Assembly (NCBI RefSeq): GCF_047675955.1
Contig: NC_132909.1
Span: 46,413,431 to 46,477,430, forward strand
From: Chlorocebus sabaeus
Lineage: Eukaryota > Chordata > Mammalia > Primates > Cercopithecidae
DNA length: 64,000 bases
Reading direction: 5' to 3'
In this document: positions 24,601-33,941 of the stretch, one piece after another
How the letters are laid out: every line of letters starts with the position of its first letter
Position numbering within the stretch: the first letter of the stretch is position 1
Made by a program: the position numbers and the translations under genes
Notes under the pieces: generated by a model
Database searches by the model: none
Seen by the model: only the letters and a program-made list of their open reading frames with translations
Told to the model about the DNA's origin: nothing

Positions 24601-27600
24601 GAACTCCTGGCCTCAAGCCTTCCTCCCACCTTGGCCTCTCAAAGTGCTGGGATGACAGCTGTGAGCCACCACACCTGGCCCATATGTTTTGTAACATGAG
24701 CATGACTTTGTGTATTTTAATAGCAGCCCTAGGCACACACCGTATTCACTAATGTTGCAGTCTGAAGATGGGGTTCCCACATGTCTGGGTTCCCTCTTTG
24801 TCTTGCATCTTCCACGTAGACTACACAGACGGCAGGTGAGTTAGTGTCATCGCAGTCCCATGCTGCAGAACAGGCGGGAGGAGGATGAGATGGGAGAATG
24901 TCAGCTGGTATCTGCTGCTCTCCCGTCTACCAAGAATCAAAGGCTGGAGTGGGCAGTTCCCAGAGATGCCTGGCCCAGTTGCCAAATGGCTTGGCAAAAG
25001 ACAGGCGGGGATTCCTAGACTCTGGAGCAGGCGGCCTGGTTTCAAAACTTGGACAGAATACACGAAACAGCTACTTGAGAACCAAGAAGTAAATGGTAGC
25101 CTGCAGATGGCCGCGGGGAAGGACCAGAATTCAGAGTGCCTTGGAGCCAGCGGTGAGTTCGTCATTCTTGTTCCTCCTGCGTCTTCAGCCTGGACATGAG
25201 GCAGCTCAGAAGGTAGATGCAGGCCCTGAATAAGAACAGAGATGTTCTCTGTTTGGAGTTTGGAGAGTGGGAAAGGAGACTCCTAACCCTCAGAGAGAAT
25301 GGAGGAAATCCCCTATTAGGCTTTTTCCTTTTTTTTTTTTTTTTTGAGATGGAGTCTTGATCTGTTACCCAGGCTGGAGTGCAGTGGCGCGATCTCAGCT
25401 CACTGGAACCTCTGCCTCCAGGGTTCAAGAGATTGTCCTGCTCCAGCCTCCCATATAGCTGGGATTACAGGCACGTGCCATCACGCCCAGCTAATTTTTA
25501 TGTATTTTTTTTTTCTTTTTTTTTTTTTTTTTTTTTAAGTAGAGATGGGTTTCACCATGTTGACCAGGCTGGTCTTAAACTCCTGACCTCAGGTGATCTG
25601 CCCGCCTCAACTCCCAAAGAGATAGGATTACAGGCGCGAGCCACCACACCTGGATGCCTGTTAGACTTTTTCTCATTTTTGTTTTTTTTTTCAGTTTTGT
25701 TTTGTTTTGTTTTGTTTTGAGATGGAGTCTCGCTCTGTCACCCAGACTGGAGTGCAGTGGTACAATCTTAGCTTACTGTAACCTCCACCTCCCAGGTTCA
25801 AGCGATTCTCCCACCTCAGCTTCCTGAGTAGCTGGAATTGTAGGCACGCACCACCACTCCCAGCTAATTTTTGTATTTTTAGTAGAGATGAGGTTTCACC
25901 ATGTTGGCCAGCCTGGTCTCGAACTCCTGACCTCAGATCATCTCCCCACCTCAGTCTCCCAAAATGCTGGGATGACAGGCGCCAGCTGGCATGCCCAGCT
26001 GTCTGTTAGGTTTTTTTCTATTTTCTTTTTTGCCTTCATCTCTTGCGTCCCAGGCCCCCAACAATCCTATGTCAGCAGCAACAGGTTCCACAGCCACCTA
26101 AAACCCTGAGAGAGGGGACCCTTCCTCTGCAGTTTTAGGAAACATGGTCCTCGGAGGATGGGAAGAGCCCTTCTGCAGCTTGTTCTCGCTCCATACTGTC
26201 ACTGCTTGACCCTCAAATGGGGCTGTAATCACAGGAAGTAAACAGCCGAGTGCGGTGATTAAACCCCAGCTTTCTGACTGGAGGGCCATGAAAGGGAGGG
26301 ACTAGGAAACTGGAAAGTACTCAGGAGATCGTGTGGAGGGAGGAGCTGAGGACAGCGACCTCATAAAGTCGCTGACAGAATCCCAGGCTCGCCCCTGAGC
26401 GTCACACGTTGTGAGGATCAGATCCTAAACTGCATACCAAAGACTGAGAACAGAACTGTGGGAGAGAGCACCGCTCAGCTTTCAGACTGACCACGGGCAG
26501 CACAGACTCAGGACAGAGCGAAATACCACTGGAAAGGCTTTGAAAACATAACTGACATTGGAACCACGACCCCACAGAAGGCTGGTCAAGCCTGTAGCCT
26601 GAACCCAGCATCATCAATTGCCTGCTAAAAAAAATCAACATTCTTCATAGGATGTGAATAAGACCCGGACTTTGATAATATGCTCAATGCCCGGGATTCC
26701 AGCCAAAATTACATAGTTTATGAAGAACCAGGAAATTCCAGGTGGTTGGGAAAAGACAACACGGGCCAACAGTACAATGACACAAATGTTGGGATTATCA
26801 GACAAAGACTTTAAAGCAGTGATTATCCCAGCTGCTCGGGAGGTGGAGACAGGAGAATCACTTGAACGCGGGAGGCAGAGGTTGCAGTGAGCTGAGATTG
26901 CACCATTGCACTCCAGCCAGGGTGACAAGAGCAAATCTCCATCTCAAAAAAAAAAAGAGAGAAGAAACTTTAGTACATGGAATGTTACATACAGTGGAAC
27001 ATTACTCAGCAGTGAAAAGGTGCCAACTCTTGTCCCTCACAACCTGGAGGAATGGCAGATATGCTACACTGAGTGATGCTACACTGAGTGAAAGCAGCCT
27101 GTCTCCGAAGGTTCCGAGCCTTGTGATTCTAGTTCTGTGACAATGTCCCAAAGACACACGGATCATGACAGAAAACATGGATGGTTGCCAGGTTTAGGAG
27201 GAGGGGGTTAGGACAAAAGAGAAGCCCCCCAGGAGTGTCCTAATCCCCGATGGTCGTGGTGGTTCCATGAATTGATGCATTTGTTAAAATGCCTGGAATT
27301 GTGCACCGTATGGACACATCAGTCCATTTTATTATGTATCTTTTTTTGTTGTAAGCCAGATTGGTTGGGTTCCTTTCCCGGAAGACAGATACCTATGCAA
27401 GCAGGAAGAAAATAGCTTGGGAGTCCTAACCCAATCACCTTAGGGAGCGACCCTGGGAGAACAGGCTGGCCCACCATGGAGGCATCCTGGTGGGCTCGTA
27501 TATATTACAGGGGCTACTCCTCCAGTGAGGTTGCCTGCAGAAGCTGCAGGGTGTATGGCACAGGTAAATGGACTTGCATTTGGGAGTTCGAGTCTTGACT

Positions 27601-30600
27601 TGGTTGACATTGAGCTGGTCGCCTAAACGTGTCTTCCTTGCGTTGGAGAGGACCATGGGATCCTTCTCTCTTGGAGTGCAGTGGAGATGGAGTCAGGCAG
27701 ACATCCTGCAGCTCCAGCGGGGCCGCCAATCAGTCGCCCTGGGCTGAGCCAGCTCTGTCCTACTGTGGCCAAGGTCAGCGTGGCCTGGAATTTGGCTTAC
27801 AGGGCGGTGCCTACCTGATTCTCACCTGTCTGCCTGTCCTGGGACCAGCCTAGATTATTGGGGCGGGGGGGGTTCTATGACCCTGATGTCTGCTAGTTGT
27901 GATTTCTTGATCCCTTATTCAGAATGGCCTCATTTTGTTCAGGGTCAGATGGTAAAGTTTTGTGGGATTTTTTTGAGACAGTGTCTTACACTGTTGCCTA
28001 GGCTGGAGTGCTGTGGCACCACCGTATTTCACTGCAATCTTGAACTCCTGGGCTCAAGCAATCCTCCCACCTCAGCGTCCCAAGTAGCTGGGACTACAGG
28101 TGTGCACCACCATGCCTGGCTAATTTTTTATTTTTTTGTAGAGACAGGGTCTCACTGTGTTGCCCAGGCTGCCCTCAAATGATTTTTCTTCCTTAGCCTC
28201 CCAGAGTGCTAGGATTACAGGCATGAGCCATCACGCCCAACCTAAACTGTTTTTTGTTTGTTTGTTTGTTTGTTTTTTGAGACGGAGTTTCACTCATGTC
28301 GTCCAAGCTGGAGTGCAATGGTGCAATCTCGGTTCACTGGACCTTCCGCCTCCCACGTTTAAGGGATTCTGCTGCAGCCTACCGAGTAGCTGGAATTAAC
28401 AGGCATGCGCCACCACACCCGACTAATTTTGTATTTTTAGTAGAGACACAGTTTTTCTATGTTGGTCAGGCTGGTCTCGAACTTCTGATCTCAGGTGATC
28501 CACTCACCTCGGCCTCCCAAAGTGCTGGGATTACAGACGTGAGCCACTGCACCTGGCCTCAACTGTTGATGATAACATCACCTCTTGTGTTTGTTTAGCT
28601 TGAGATTCTTGTAAAGCACCTCCAAAGCTATGATTCCGTTTCATCCTCACAGCAATAGGTGCAGACCCATGGCTTTCATATTATTGGGTACTTCGCAGGC
28701 TCAGGGCCATCTTCCCAGGACCTCCCACCCTGTAGAATGCATTGTGGCCAACAAGCAGACCCCTGCTTTGCTAAACCCAGAGTTCCTGGCTGTTCACTGC
28801 CAGGGAAGGCTTTGGCTTACGTCTTGCTTGGTACCCTTTGGGGACCTGGCTTTACCTGTTTCCTTGGCAAGAGATGGCGGGTGATTTCCCGTGCTGTGTG
28901 GTGTCATGAGGTGCTGAAGTCATGGACCTAAAGCACCTAGTGTCTCTTGGTGACACACCTGGGCTGGCTGCCTGTGGACCATGAGGCTCCAGACGAGCCC
29001 CTCCGCATCCCTTCCCCTAACCCTGCCAGGTAGATACAGGGAGGCGGGGTCACCGCTGCCCACTGAAGTGCTGTCTTTGCCTTGCGGTCTCTGCAGACCT
29101 ACGTCTACCAGTGGCCCTGGACACTCCTGCTCCTGGCTGTCAGCGGCTTCTGTAACTTTGCCCAGAATGTCATCGCCTTCAGCATCCTCAACCTTGTCAG
29201 CCCCCTGAGCTACTCGGTAGCCAATGCCACCAAGAGAATCATGGTCATCACGGTGTCCCTGATCATGCTGCGCAACCCAGTCACCAGCACCAATGTCCTG
29301 GGCATGATGACTGCCATCCTGGGGGTCTTCCTCTATAACAAGGTGAGAGTTGGGGAAGGCTGGGCAGGGAAGGAAGCCGGCCCCTCAGCACCCAGGATGT
29401 CAGAAGAGGAAGGGCCTCCCGGGCGCTGGAGGCTGGGGCTGTAGGTCGAAGCTTTGCCACTGACTGGTTTATGATCTTGGTGTAGCCCCATCCCACCCTG
29501 GCTTCCTTTTTCCTGCATAGGCAACCTGAGGTCCTCAAATCACTCTGCTGTGTCTCAGCTGGGGATTTCCCTCCCTCCTCTCAAAGGCTCTGTTTAGTGC
29601 AGTGTTAAGTACATGGGATGGCAAACAGACAACAGAGAGGGCTTGCCTTCCTTTTTTTTTTTTTTTTTTTTTGAGACGGAGTCTCGCTCTGTTACCCAGA
29701 CTGGATTGCAGTGGCGCTCTATCCCAGCTTACTGCAACCTCCATCTCCCGGGTTCAAGCAATTCTCCTGCCTCAGCCTCCTGAGTAGGTGGGACTACAGG
29801 CGCCTGCCACCACACCCAGCTAATTTTTGTGTTTTTAATAGAGATGGGGTTTTACCATGTTGGCCAGGCTGGTCTCAGGCTCCTGACCTCAGGTGATCCA
29901 CCTGCCTTGGCCTCCCAAAGTGTTGGGATTACAGGCGTGAGCCACTGCGCCTGGCCTCTTCATTTGTTTCTTAACACATGTAGATATGGGGTCTCTCTGT
30001 TTTGCCCAGTCTGGTCTCCAACTCCTGGTCTCAAGTGATCCTCCCGCCTGGGCCTCCCAAAGCACTGGGATTACAGGCGTGAGCCACCACGCCTAGCCAA
30101 GGACTTTCCTCCTGAGTCTGTCCACGCATTGTGGTCTGGTCCATTCATGTCTGCTTTCCTTGCTCAAGCCCTGTGACTTATGCCGGCCCCGGAGGTTAAC
30201 TCACCTTTTTTTTTTTTTTGAGACGGCGTCTTGTTCTGTCTCCCAGGCTGGAGTGCAGTGGTATGATCCCAGCTCACTGCAACCTCCTCCACCTGGGTTC
30301 AAGCAATTCTCGTTCCTCAGAACTCCTGAATAGCTGGGACTACAGCATGGGCCACCACACCTGGTTAATTTTTTGTATTTTTAGTAGAGACGGGGTTTTG
30401 CCATGTTGCTCAGGCTGGTCTCAAACTCCTGAGCTCAGGTGATCCTCCTGCCTCGGCCTCCCAAAGTGCTGAGATTACAGGTGTGAGCCACCACGGCCAG
30501 CCATTTGATTGACTGTGAATTATGAGCTCTTCCTTATGTCCTGTTTCATTGCTCTCTTTCTGGCACAGACCAAGTACGATGCAAACCAGCAAGCCAGGAA

Positions 30601-30799
30601 GCACCTCCTCCCCGTCACCACAGCAGACCTGAGCAGCAAGGAGCGTCACCGGAGCCCACTGGAGAAGCCCCACAACGGCCTCCTCTTCCCCCAGCACGGT
30701 GACTATCAGTATGGCCGCAACAACATCTTAACAGACCACTTCCAGTACAGCCGGCAGAGCTACCCAAACTCATACAGTTTGAACCGCTATGATGTGTAG
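13183..30799 (+). CDS. SLC35E1: SLC35E1, putative nucleotide-sugar/triose-phosphate-type transporter
   Basis: Six coding exons (13183-13603, 13967-14037, 17719-17856, 19880-20005, 29097-29342, 30569-30799) join in frame to 410 codons plus TAG, the human SLC35E1 length. The protein is a multi-pass membrane protein of the drug/metabolite transporter superfamily, TPT-like branch, expected in the secretory pathway. As far as I know its substrate is not established. An Ala/Gly/Ser-rich N-terminus (1-28) precedes the first helix (about 30-52). Family blocks are SYAHTVKATMPI (136-147), SLIPIISGVLLATVTELSF (167-185) and SPLSYSVANATKRIMV in exon 5. The polar C-terminal tail (335-410) should be cytosolic and ends SYSLNRYDV. 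The ATG has purines nearby (GGCAGGATGG) and sits in the CpG island. Confidence 0.97.
13604..13966 (+). other. SLC35E1: SLC35E1 intron 1
   Basis: A 363-bp GT-AG intron, the CpG-rich island edge at its 5' end and unique sequence after. It contains no repeat or further feature. Confidence 0.85.
13967..14037 (+). CDS. SLC35E1: SLC35E1 exon 2
   Basis: A 71-bp exon after the acceptor CTTTGCAG. It completes a split valine codon and encodes VKATMPIWVVLLSRIIMKEK and the next four residues, ending in phase 0 before GTAACC. Confidence 0.95.
14425..14728 (-). mobile_element. Alu, full length
   Basis: An antisense Alu from poly-T to CCACTGCACTTGGCT, flanked by a diverged AGGTTT(T)CAC-like duplication. 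Confidence 0.92.
15696..15962 (-). mobile_element. Alu, 5'-truncated
   Basis: An antisense Alu with a (TTTG)n tail. It stops at CTCCCAAAGTG, lacking the last ~30 bases of the left arm. The duplication AAGAGTGTT at 15687 and 15963 shows truncation at insertion. Confidence 0.92.
16085..16195. repeat. L2-like LINE remnant
   Basis: TTCATTCAGCTAGCGGCTA, TTGAGTGCCTACTGTGTGC and the AGCAGCGAACAAGG block match the order seen in the L2 3' end. Confidence 0.6.
16237..16537 (+). mobile_element. Alu, full length
   Basis: A sense-strand Alu with a pure A tail. The duplication AGAGTGGGTG occurs at 16223-16232 and 16537-16546. Confidence 0.94.
16735..17027 (+). mobile_element. Alu, full length
   Basis: A sense Alu beginning AGCTGGGTGCGGTGGC and ending in a short A tail. 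No clean duplication is visible. Confidence 0.9.
17093..17400 (+). mobile_element. AluY of Old World monkey type, full length
   Basis: A young AluY with about 27 A's in the tail. The target duplication AAACCTGGTGTGTC lies on both sides. It carries the GATCCGGCCACTGC variant. Confidence 0.94.
17719..17856 (+). CDS. SLC35E1: SLC35E1 exon 3
   Basis: 138 bp, 46 codons (165-210), encoding VYLSLIPIISGVLLATVTEL and a further helix ending in NIFSKK. Both edges are phase 0; acceptor CCTGCAG, donor GTATTT. Confidence 0.95.
18035..18334 (+). mobile_element. Alu, full length
   Basis: A sense Alu with A tail. Its tail and the following AAAATTCTA served as target for the next Alu. Confidence 0.92.
18340..18660 (+). 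mobile_element. AluY of Old World monkey type, with ~40-bp A tail
   Basis: A young AluY inserted at the tail of the preceding Alu. The duplication AAAATTCTA lies at 18331-18339 and 18657-18665. The very long pure A tail suggests recent insertion. Confidence 0.93.
18726..18863 (-). mobile_element. Alu monomer (FLAM/AluJ-like fragment)
   Basis: An antisense monomer of about 135 bp with GTACTGCAGCCTC and TGGGATTACAGGCATTAGCC, lacking a second arm. Confidence 0.75.
18901..19037 (+). mobile_element. Free left Alu monomer (FLAM-like)
   Basis: A sense monomer running from a degraded GGCC-type start directly to GAGACCCTGTCTC and an A tail, without a right arm. Confidence 0.8.
19076..19760 (-). mobile_element. 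L1M-like fragment interrupted by an AluY
   Basis: Antisense old L1-type sequence lies on both sides of the Alu at 19241-19539. Blocks such as TTAGAGGGTATGAAACG before the Alu and AAGGTTATACCAATTTTGCC, then CCTCACCAGCACTG, after it follow L1 order. It is recognised by pattern only. Confidence 0.55.
19241..19539 (-). mobile_element. AluY, full length
   Basis: An antisense AluY. The perfect duplication TATCACTCTT occurs at 19231-19240 and 19540-19549. It sits inside the L1M-like fragment, 340 bp before SLC35E1 exon 4. Confidence 0.94.
19880..20005 (+). CDS. SLC35E1: SLC35E1 exon 4
   Basis: 126 bp, 42 codons (211-252), with VLRDSRIHHLRLLNILGC followed by a hydrophobic helix. Acceptor TTTCCAG, donor GTGAGT, phase 0. 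Confidence 0.95.
20356..20647 (-). mobile_element. Alu (AluJ-like)
   Basis: An antisense Alu of old type (AGAGACAGAACCTTGCTCTG, CGGGGCTCAAGCGATCC). Confidence 0.9.
20698..20999 (+). mobile_element. Alu with (AAAT)n tail
   Basis: A sense Alu ending in AAATAAATAAATAAG. It is flanked at a distance by GAAAACTGTGCGCTG (20662-20676) and GAAAATTGTGCGCTG (21010-21024). An 18-A stub preceded by GCC lies between the left copy and the Alu. Confidence 0.92.
21024..21312 (+). mobile_element. Alu, with A/G-rich tail
   Basis: A sense Alu inserted right after the TGTGCGCTG target. It lacks a few bases of the right arm, and an (AAAGA)n-like purine tract continues to about 21385. Confidence 0.92.
21301..21385. 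repeat. Purine-rich (AAAAG)n simple repeat
   Basis: About 85 bp consist almost only of A and G on this strand, grown from an Alu tail. Confidence 0.9.
21990..22302 (+). mobile_element. Alu, full length
   Basis: A sense Alu with an A-rich tail. The 15-bp duplication AAATTGTCCTGTCTT at 21975 recurs with one change at 22303-22317. Confidence 0.94.
22830..23096 (+). mobile_element. Alu with internal deletion
   Basis: A sense Alu missing part of its right arm (CTACTAGATAGGCGGAGG joins two normally separate parts). Confidence 0.9.
23258..23553 (-). mobile_element. Alu, full length
   Basis: An antisense Alu with a (TTTTA)n tail. The duplication AGTAGCTTTTTA lies at both ends (about 23246 and 23559). 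Confidence 0.93.
23579..23878 (+). mobile_element. Alu (older), full length
   Basis: A sense Alu, fairly diverged (CAGGCACAGTGCCTCACACC), ending CTCAAAAATAAATATTAAT. Confidence 0.88.
23882..24206 (-). mobile_element. MER2-like DNA transposon (Tigger group)
   Basis: About 325 bp follow the MER2 layout from end to end: CCATATCTGTGGGTTC, then GATTCAACCAACTGCG, the AT-rich middle with AATACAGTATAACAA, TAAGTAATCTAGCGATGATT, GGGACTTGAACATC, and the other end TCCACAGGGGTACC plus CCTCCGTGGATACTG. The two termini are inverted relative to each other. MER2 is a non-coding relative of the Tigger DNA transposons and long inactive. Confidence 0.75.
24545..24680 (-). mobile_element. Alu fragment (single arm)
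   Basis: An antisense single-arm fragment with GTAGAGACAGGGTCTCCC to CACCACACCTGGCCC, lacking the other monomer. Confidence 0.8.
25329..25653 (-). mobile_element. Alu with expanded internal T tract
   Basis: A full-length antisense Alu whose middle A-rich linker has expanded to about 30 T's near 25506-25536. Confidence 0.92.
25700..26000 (-). mobile_element. Alu with (GTTTT)n tail
   Basis: An antisense Alu with a GTTTT-repeat tail, ending near CAGCTGGCATGCCCAGC. Confidence 0.9.
26450..27330 (+). mobile_element. L1M-like fragments interrupted by a partial Alu
   Basis: Before the Alu, AGACAAAGACTTTAAAGCAG and CAATGCCCGGGATTCC resemble old L1. After it, GTGGAACATTACTCAGCAG, GAGTGAAAGCAGCCTGTC, GGATGGTTGCCAGG and a late GAATTGTGCACCGTATGG follow the order of the L1M 3' region. 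No frame survives. Confidence 0.55.
26823..26957 (+). mobile_element. Alu, 5'-truncated right arm
   Basis: A sense right-arm fragment from CCCAGCTGCTCGGGAGG to an A tail, inside the L1M-like stretch. Confidence 0.9.
27968..28241 (-). mobile_element. Alu (AluJ-like)
   Basis: An antisense old Alu (TTGAACTCCTGGGCTC, CAAGCAATCCTCCC). Confidence 0.9.
28250..28558 (-). mobile_element. Alu with (GTTT)n tail
   Basis: An antisense Alu with a (TTTG)n tail. It directly follows the previous Alu, and the short repeat AACTGTT flanks it. Confidence 0.9.
29097..29342 (+). CDS. SLC35E1: SLC35E1 exon 5
   Basis: 246 bp, 82 codons (253-334), carrying the last three or so transmembrane helices and the family block SPLSYSVANATKRIMV. 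Acceptor TCTGCAG, donor GTGAGA. It is separated from exon 4 by a 9.1-kb repeat-rich intron. Confidence 0.95.
29653..29956 (-). mobile_element. Alu, full length
   Basis: An antisense Alu with an 18-T tail, in SLC35E1 intron 5. Confidence 0.93.
29990..30097 (-). mobile_element. Alu left-arm fragment
   Basis: An antisense partial element from GGGGTCTCTCTGTTTTGCCC to CACCACGCCTAGCC. Confidence 0.85.
30206..30502 (-). mobile_element. Alu, full length
   Basis: An antisense Alu ending CCACCACGGCCAGCC, only 66 bp upstream of SLC35E1 exon 6. It therefore contributes to the region just before the branch point. Confidence 0.92.
30569..30799 (+). CDS. SLC35E1: SLC35E1 exon 6 (terminal coding)
   Basis: 76 codons plus TAG (residues 335-410) encode a polar tail with no membrane segment, rich in Lys, Arg, His, Ser, Gln and Tyr (YQYGRNN, YSRQSYPNSYSLNRYDV). 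Acceptor TGGCACAG. Confidence 0.95.
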   Translation, partial: TKYDANQQARKHLLPVTTADLSSKERHRSPLEKPHNGLLFPQHGDYQYGRNNILTDHFQYSRQSYPNSYSLNRYDV

Positions 30800-31815
30800 A
30801 GTCCAGAGGACAGGATCAGACTGTTCTGTGACTCCTTCCCCGGCTCCCACAGCAGTATCAGAAACTTCTGACAATCAGTGAATGTACAACCCAGCCGAGG
30901 GGACAGTGCATAAGTCTCTATCAGAAGACCTGGGGTTCCTGGCCCCCCGTGAGCCGCAGCAGGATCCGTTGCCTGCAGTGCAGACGGCTATGAGCTCTGG
31001 GCAAACCTAAACAGAGACCGGTGTCTCATGCTCTTTCTTTCTGGAGTCTGTCATCTGAGGGCCGTGTCCCTGTGGAGATCTTGGCCACGTTGGACCTTTC
31101 CATGTGGAATTATTCCCTAAGCAGTGTAGCTCAGAGCACTTGTGTCTGCATTCCAGATTAACATTCAGGACCCTGTGTGAAAAGCTGGGGTCACTGTGGC
31201 TGTAGACCATGAGCTGGCAGTGGGGGTGTCCAGGACGGAGCTTGAGAACGTCAGACTGGCTACTTTAATTCCCTGGCGCAGATACACATAGGACCAACAG
31301 GGTCACCAAGCAGACAGGGAGCCTGCGAGAATCATTCAAAACATCCCCAGGCACAGAGATGGATCCAGTTTCCTGGTCATCCCTTTAGCAGTTTGCAAGT
31401 TCCTGGCAAATGTTCCAAAGCAAAAAGCGATTGCAGTTAGCATCCAGTTCCTGCCGCCTGGTGCCGTGCCCTGCACGATGCAAGGGAAACTGCTGTCTCT
31501 CCTCTGCCTCTTCCCTCGACAGAGCAGGGTGCTTCTCTTGCGGTGGTGAGAAGGATTTTGAGAAATCATGTTCAGTATTTCAAGCTCTGTTTCTGTGGCA
31601 CTTGTCTTTTGAGAGAGTCTTCACCTCTTCTGTGATGACTTGGTAGGTTGTTTGGTAGAGAGAGCTTGATTTTCTGAGGCTCTTGCATTTTTCTAGGGAA
31701 TATTTTGTAGTTGTGTGTGTCTGTTTTTGCCTTGCTCCCCATTATGGGATGCATTAGGACTGGCTTATGGATTGAAAACCGTTTTGTTTCTAAAAGTTTA
31801 AAAACAAAGTTTCCT

Positions 31816-32107
31816 GGCCAGACGCGGTGGCTCACACCTGTCATCCCAGCACTTTGGGAGGCCAAGATGGGCAGATCACGAGGTCAGGAGTTCGAGACCA
31901 GCCTGGCCAACATAGTGAAACCCCATCTCTACTAAAAATACAAAAATTAGCCGGGTGTGGTGTTGTGCGCCTGTAGTCCCAGCTACTCAGGCTGCTGAAG
32001 CGGGCAAATCGCTTGAACCCGGGAGGCGGAGGTTGTGGTGAGCCGAGACTGCACTCCAGCCTGGGTAACAGCGAGACTCCATCTCAAAAAAAAAAAAAAA
32101 AAAAAAA
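31816..32107 (+). mobile_element. Alu in SLC35E1 3'UTR
   Basis: A sense Alu (GGCCAGACGCGGTGGCTC) with A tail, flanked by AAAGTTTCCT and AAAAGTTCCCAC. Confidence 0.92.
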
Positions 32108-32391
32108 GTTCCCACTGGTGATGCCTGTGTGACACATTCTGGTATTTAGTAGGAAATAATGTGTTTTGAAGCTTCAGGAGAAGCTTCAAAATTGTCACAA
32201 TTGCTGAAAACAGAATGAATCATGAACATTATCTCCATAGTAATAGACGAGACCACAGTGTGTTGGTTCCCTGACCTGTTTTTGTGTTTATGTTAGGATC
32301 TGAATCATGTTCTGGGTAAGGGGACGAGGAGCTAACACTGCGCGAAGATTTGGTTTGCCAAATCAGATTCTTTGGTCAAGAGTCAGTCTGG

Positions 32392-32683
32392 GGCCAGACG
32401 CGGTGGCTCCCGCCTGTAATCTCAGCACTTTGGGAGGCTGAGGTCGGCGGATCACTAGAGTTTGAGACCAGCCTGGCCAACGTGGTGAAACCCCGTCTCT
32501 ACTAAAAATACAAGAATTAGCCAGGCATCATGGCACCCACCTGTAATGCCAGCTACTTGGGAGGCTGAGGCAGGAGAATCACTTGAGCCCAGGAGGTAGA
32601 GGTTTCAGTGAGCTGAGATCACACCACAGCACTCCAGCCTTGGTGACAGAGTGAGACTCTGTCTCAAAAAAAAAAAAAAAAAA
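32392..32683 (+). mobile_element. Alu in SLC35E1 3'UTR (second)
   Basis: A sense Alu in the same direction as the one at 31816, so the two cannot form a hairpin with each other in the mRNA. Confidence 0.92.
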
Positions 32684-33515
32684 TTAGTTTGGGTCTTGGC
32701 AGAAATCAACATAAGGAATATGACAAGACCCCAGGAGGTAACCCTGGGTGCTCAGGTCCGAGCTGTGGTCTCTGTCTTTTACGGCTTCTTGCAAGGACTG
32801 TGCCCTCATGGAGGGGACCACGGCTTGGCCTGTGTGGGGTCTTAGGTGATGGCTGCCTTCTTTCTTCTTCACAGCCAGCTTCTTGCTGGCACTTGAGGGG
32901 AGAGAGCAGCCAATGAGAGGTTCACCTTTTATCTCCCAGCGAGTGAAATGTTTCCCCGTTCAGAGAGGAATTAACATCGCTTATGCTTGACTCCTGTTCT
33001 TTTTGTTGTTTTTCTTTCATTTGGAATTCTGTATTTAAGATGTTGTGTCAGCTGACACCTGAGACACTCCTGGACCACCCTGCTTGGTGGTGAGTTTCCG
33101 CACCACCGGCCTCAGAAGTGTCCCTCTTCCTTCGTCTCTTGTTCGCTTGCTTTGTATATACTTTGGTCCCAAAGCTGAGACAATTGCTGTGTAAGATGTG
33201 AAGGCTGCTATTTGTCAGAAGAACTTGCCGCGTGCCTTCACCGAAGGCAGTCAAGTCTGCAGTTGGATTTGTCTCACTGGTGAATGACAAGAAACAGGGA
33301 TCATTTTGCACTGCAGAGAGATATTACAGGAGTTGTCTGTGATTATAGTACCTGAATCTTTGAACATGTCATCGAACTCCAAAATTAATTCGACCTCCAT
33401 TCAGGCTTCATGAAATCTCTGATGTTGCTGAAATTTGTATATTATTTTCCTTTTCCGATGCAAGATCTGCTGGTGAGGGGAAATGACTGTTTGGTTTTAT
33501 TATGGTTTATAAATT

Positions 33516-33521
33516 AATAAA
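33516..33521 (+). terminator. SLC35E1: SLC35E1 poly(A) signal AATAAA
   Basis: AATAAA in an AT-rich stretch 2.7 kb after the stop codon. It is the best candidate for the distal cleavage signal. Beyond it the sequence turns into repeats with no gene up to CHERP. Confidence 0.7.
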
Positions 33522-33673
33522 TGGGCTATTTAATTCTGTATATAAATTTACAGCAAGTACGTACACTGGAGTGAATGAGGCAATCACATTACACCAAATC
33601 AGCAGATCAAAAGACAAATATTTCTGAGACCTGGAGGTCCACTTTCCCTGCCGCACCCCCCACCTTCCCCCAC

Positions 33674-33941
33674 GAGATGGATTCTTGCTCTGTTGCCCAG
33701 GCTGGAGTGCAGTGGCGCAATCTCAACTCACTACAACCTCCATCCCCCAGGTTGAAGTGATTCTCGTGCTTCAGCCTCCTGTGTAGCTGGGATTACAGGC
33801 ATGGCTAATTTTTTGTATTTTTAGGAGAGACAGGGTTTCACCGTGTTGGCCAGGGTGGTCTCGAACTCCTGGCCTCAAATGCTCCGCCTGCCTTGGCCTC
33901 CCAAAGTGATAGGATGACAGGCATGAGCCACCGTGCCCAGC
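33674..33941 (-). mobile_element. Alu, slightly truncated
   Basis: An antisense Alu from GAGATGGATTCTTGCTCTG to CCACCGTGCCCAGCC, lacking a few middle bases. It lies just beyond the SLC35E1 poly(A) site. Confidence 0.9.

Larger units (their letters stand above)
20006..29096 (+). other. SLC35E1: SLC35E1 intron 4
   Basis: A 9.1-kb intron made mostly of Alus, old L1 pieces and a MER2-like element. The stretches 21400-21980, 22310-22825, 24690-25320, 26000-26500, 27330-27960 and 28560-29096 have no gene; parts may be very old unrecognised repeats. Confidence 0.85.
30800..33545 (+). other. SLC35E1: SLC35E1 3' untranslated region
   Basis: About 2.7 kb run from the TAG to the first canonical AATAAA I see, with two sense Alus inside. 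The unique parts have no long open frame. The length is an inference from the position of the poly(A) signal; earlier weak signals may also be used. Confidence 0.7.
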
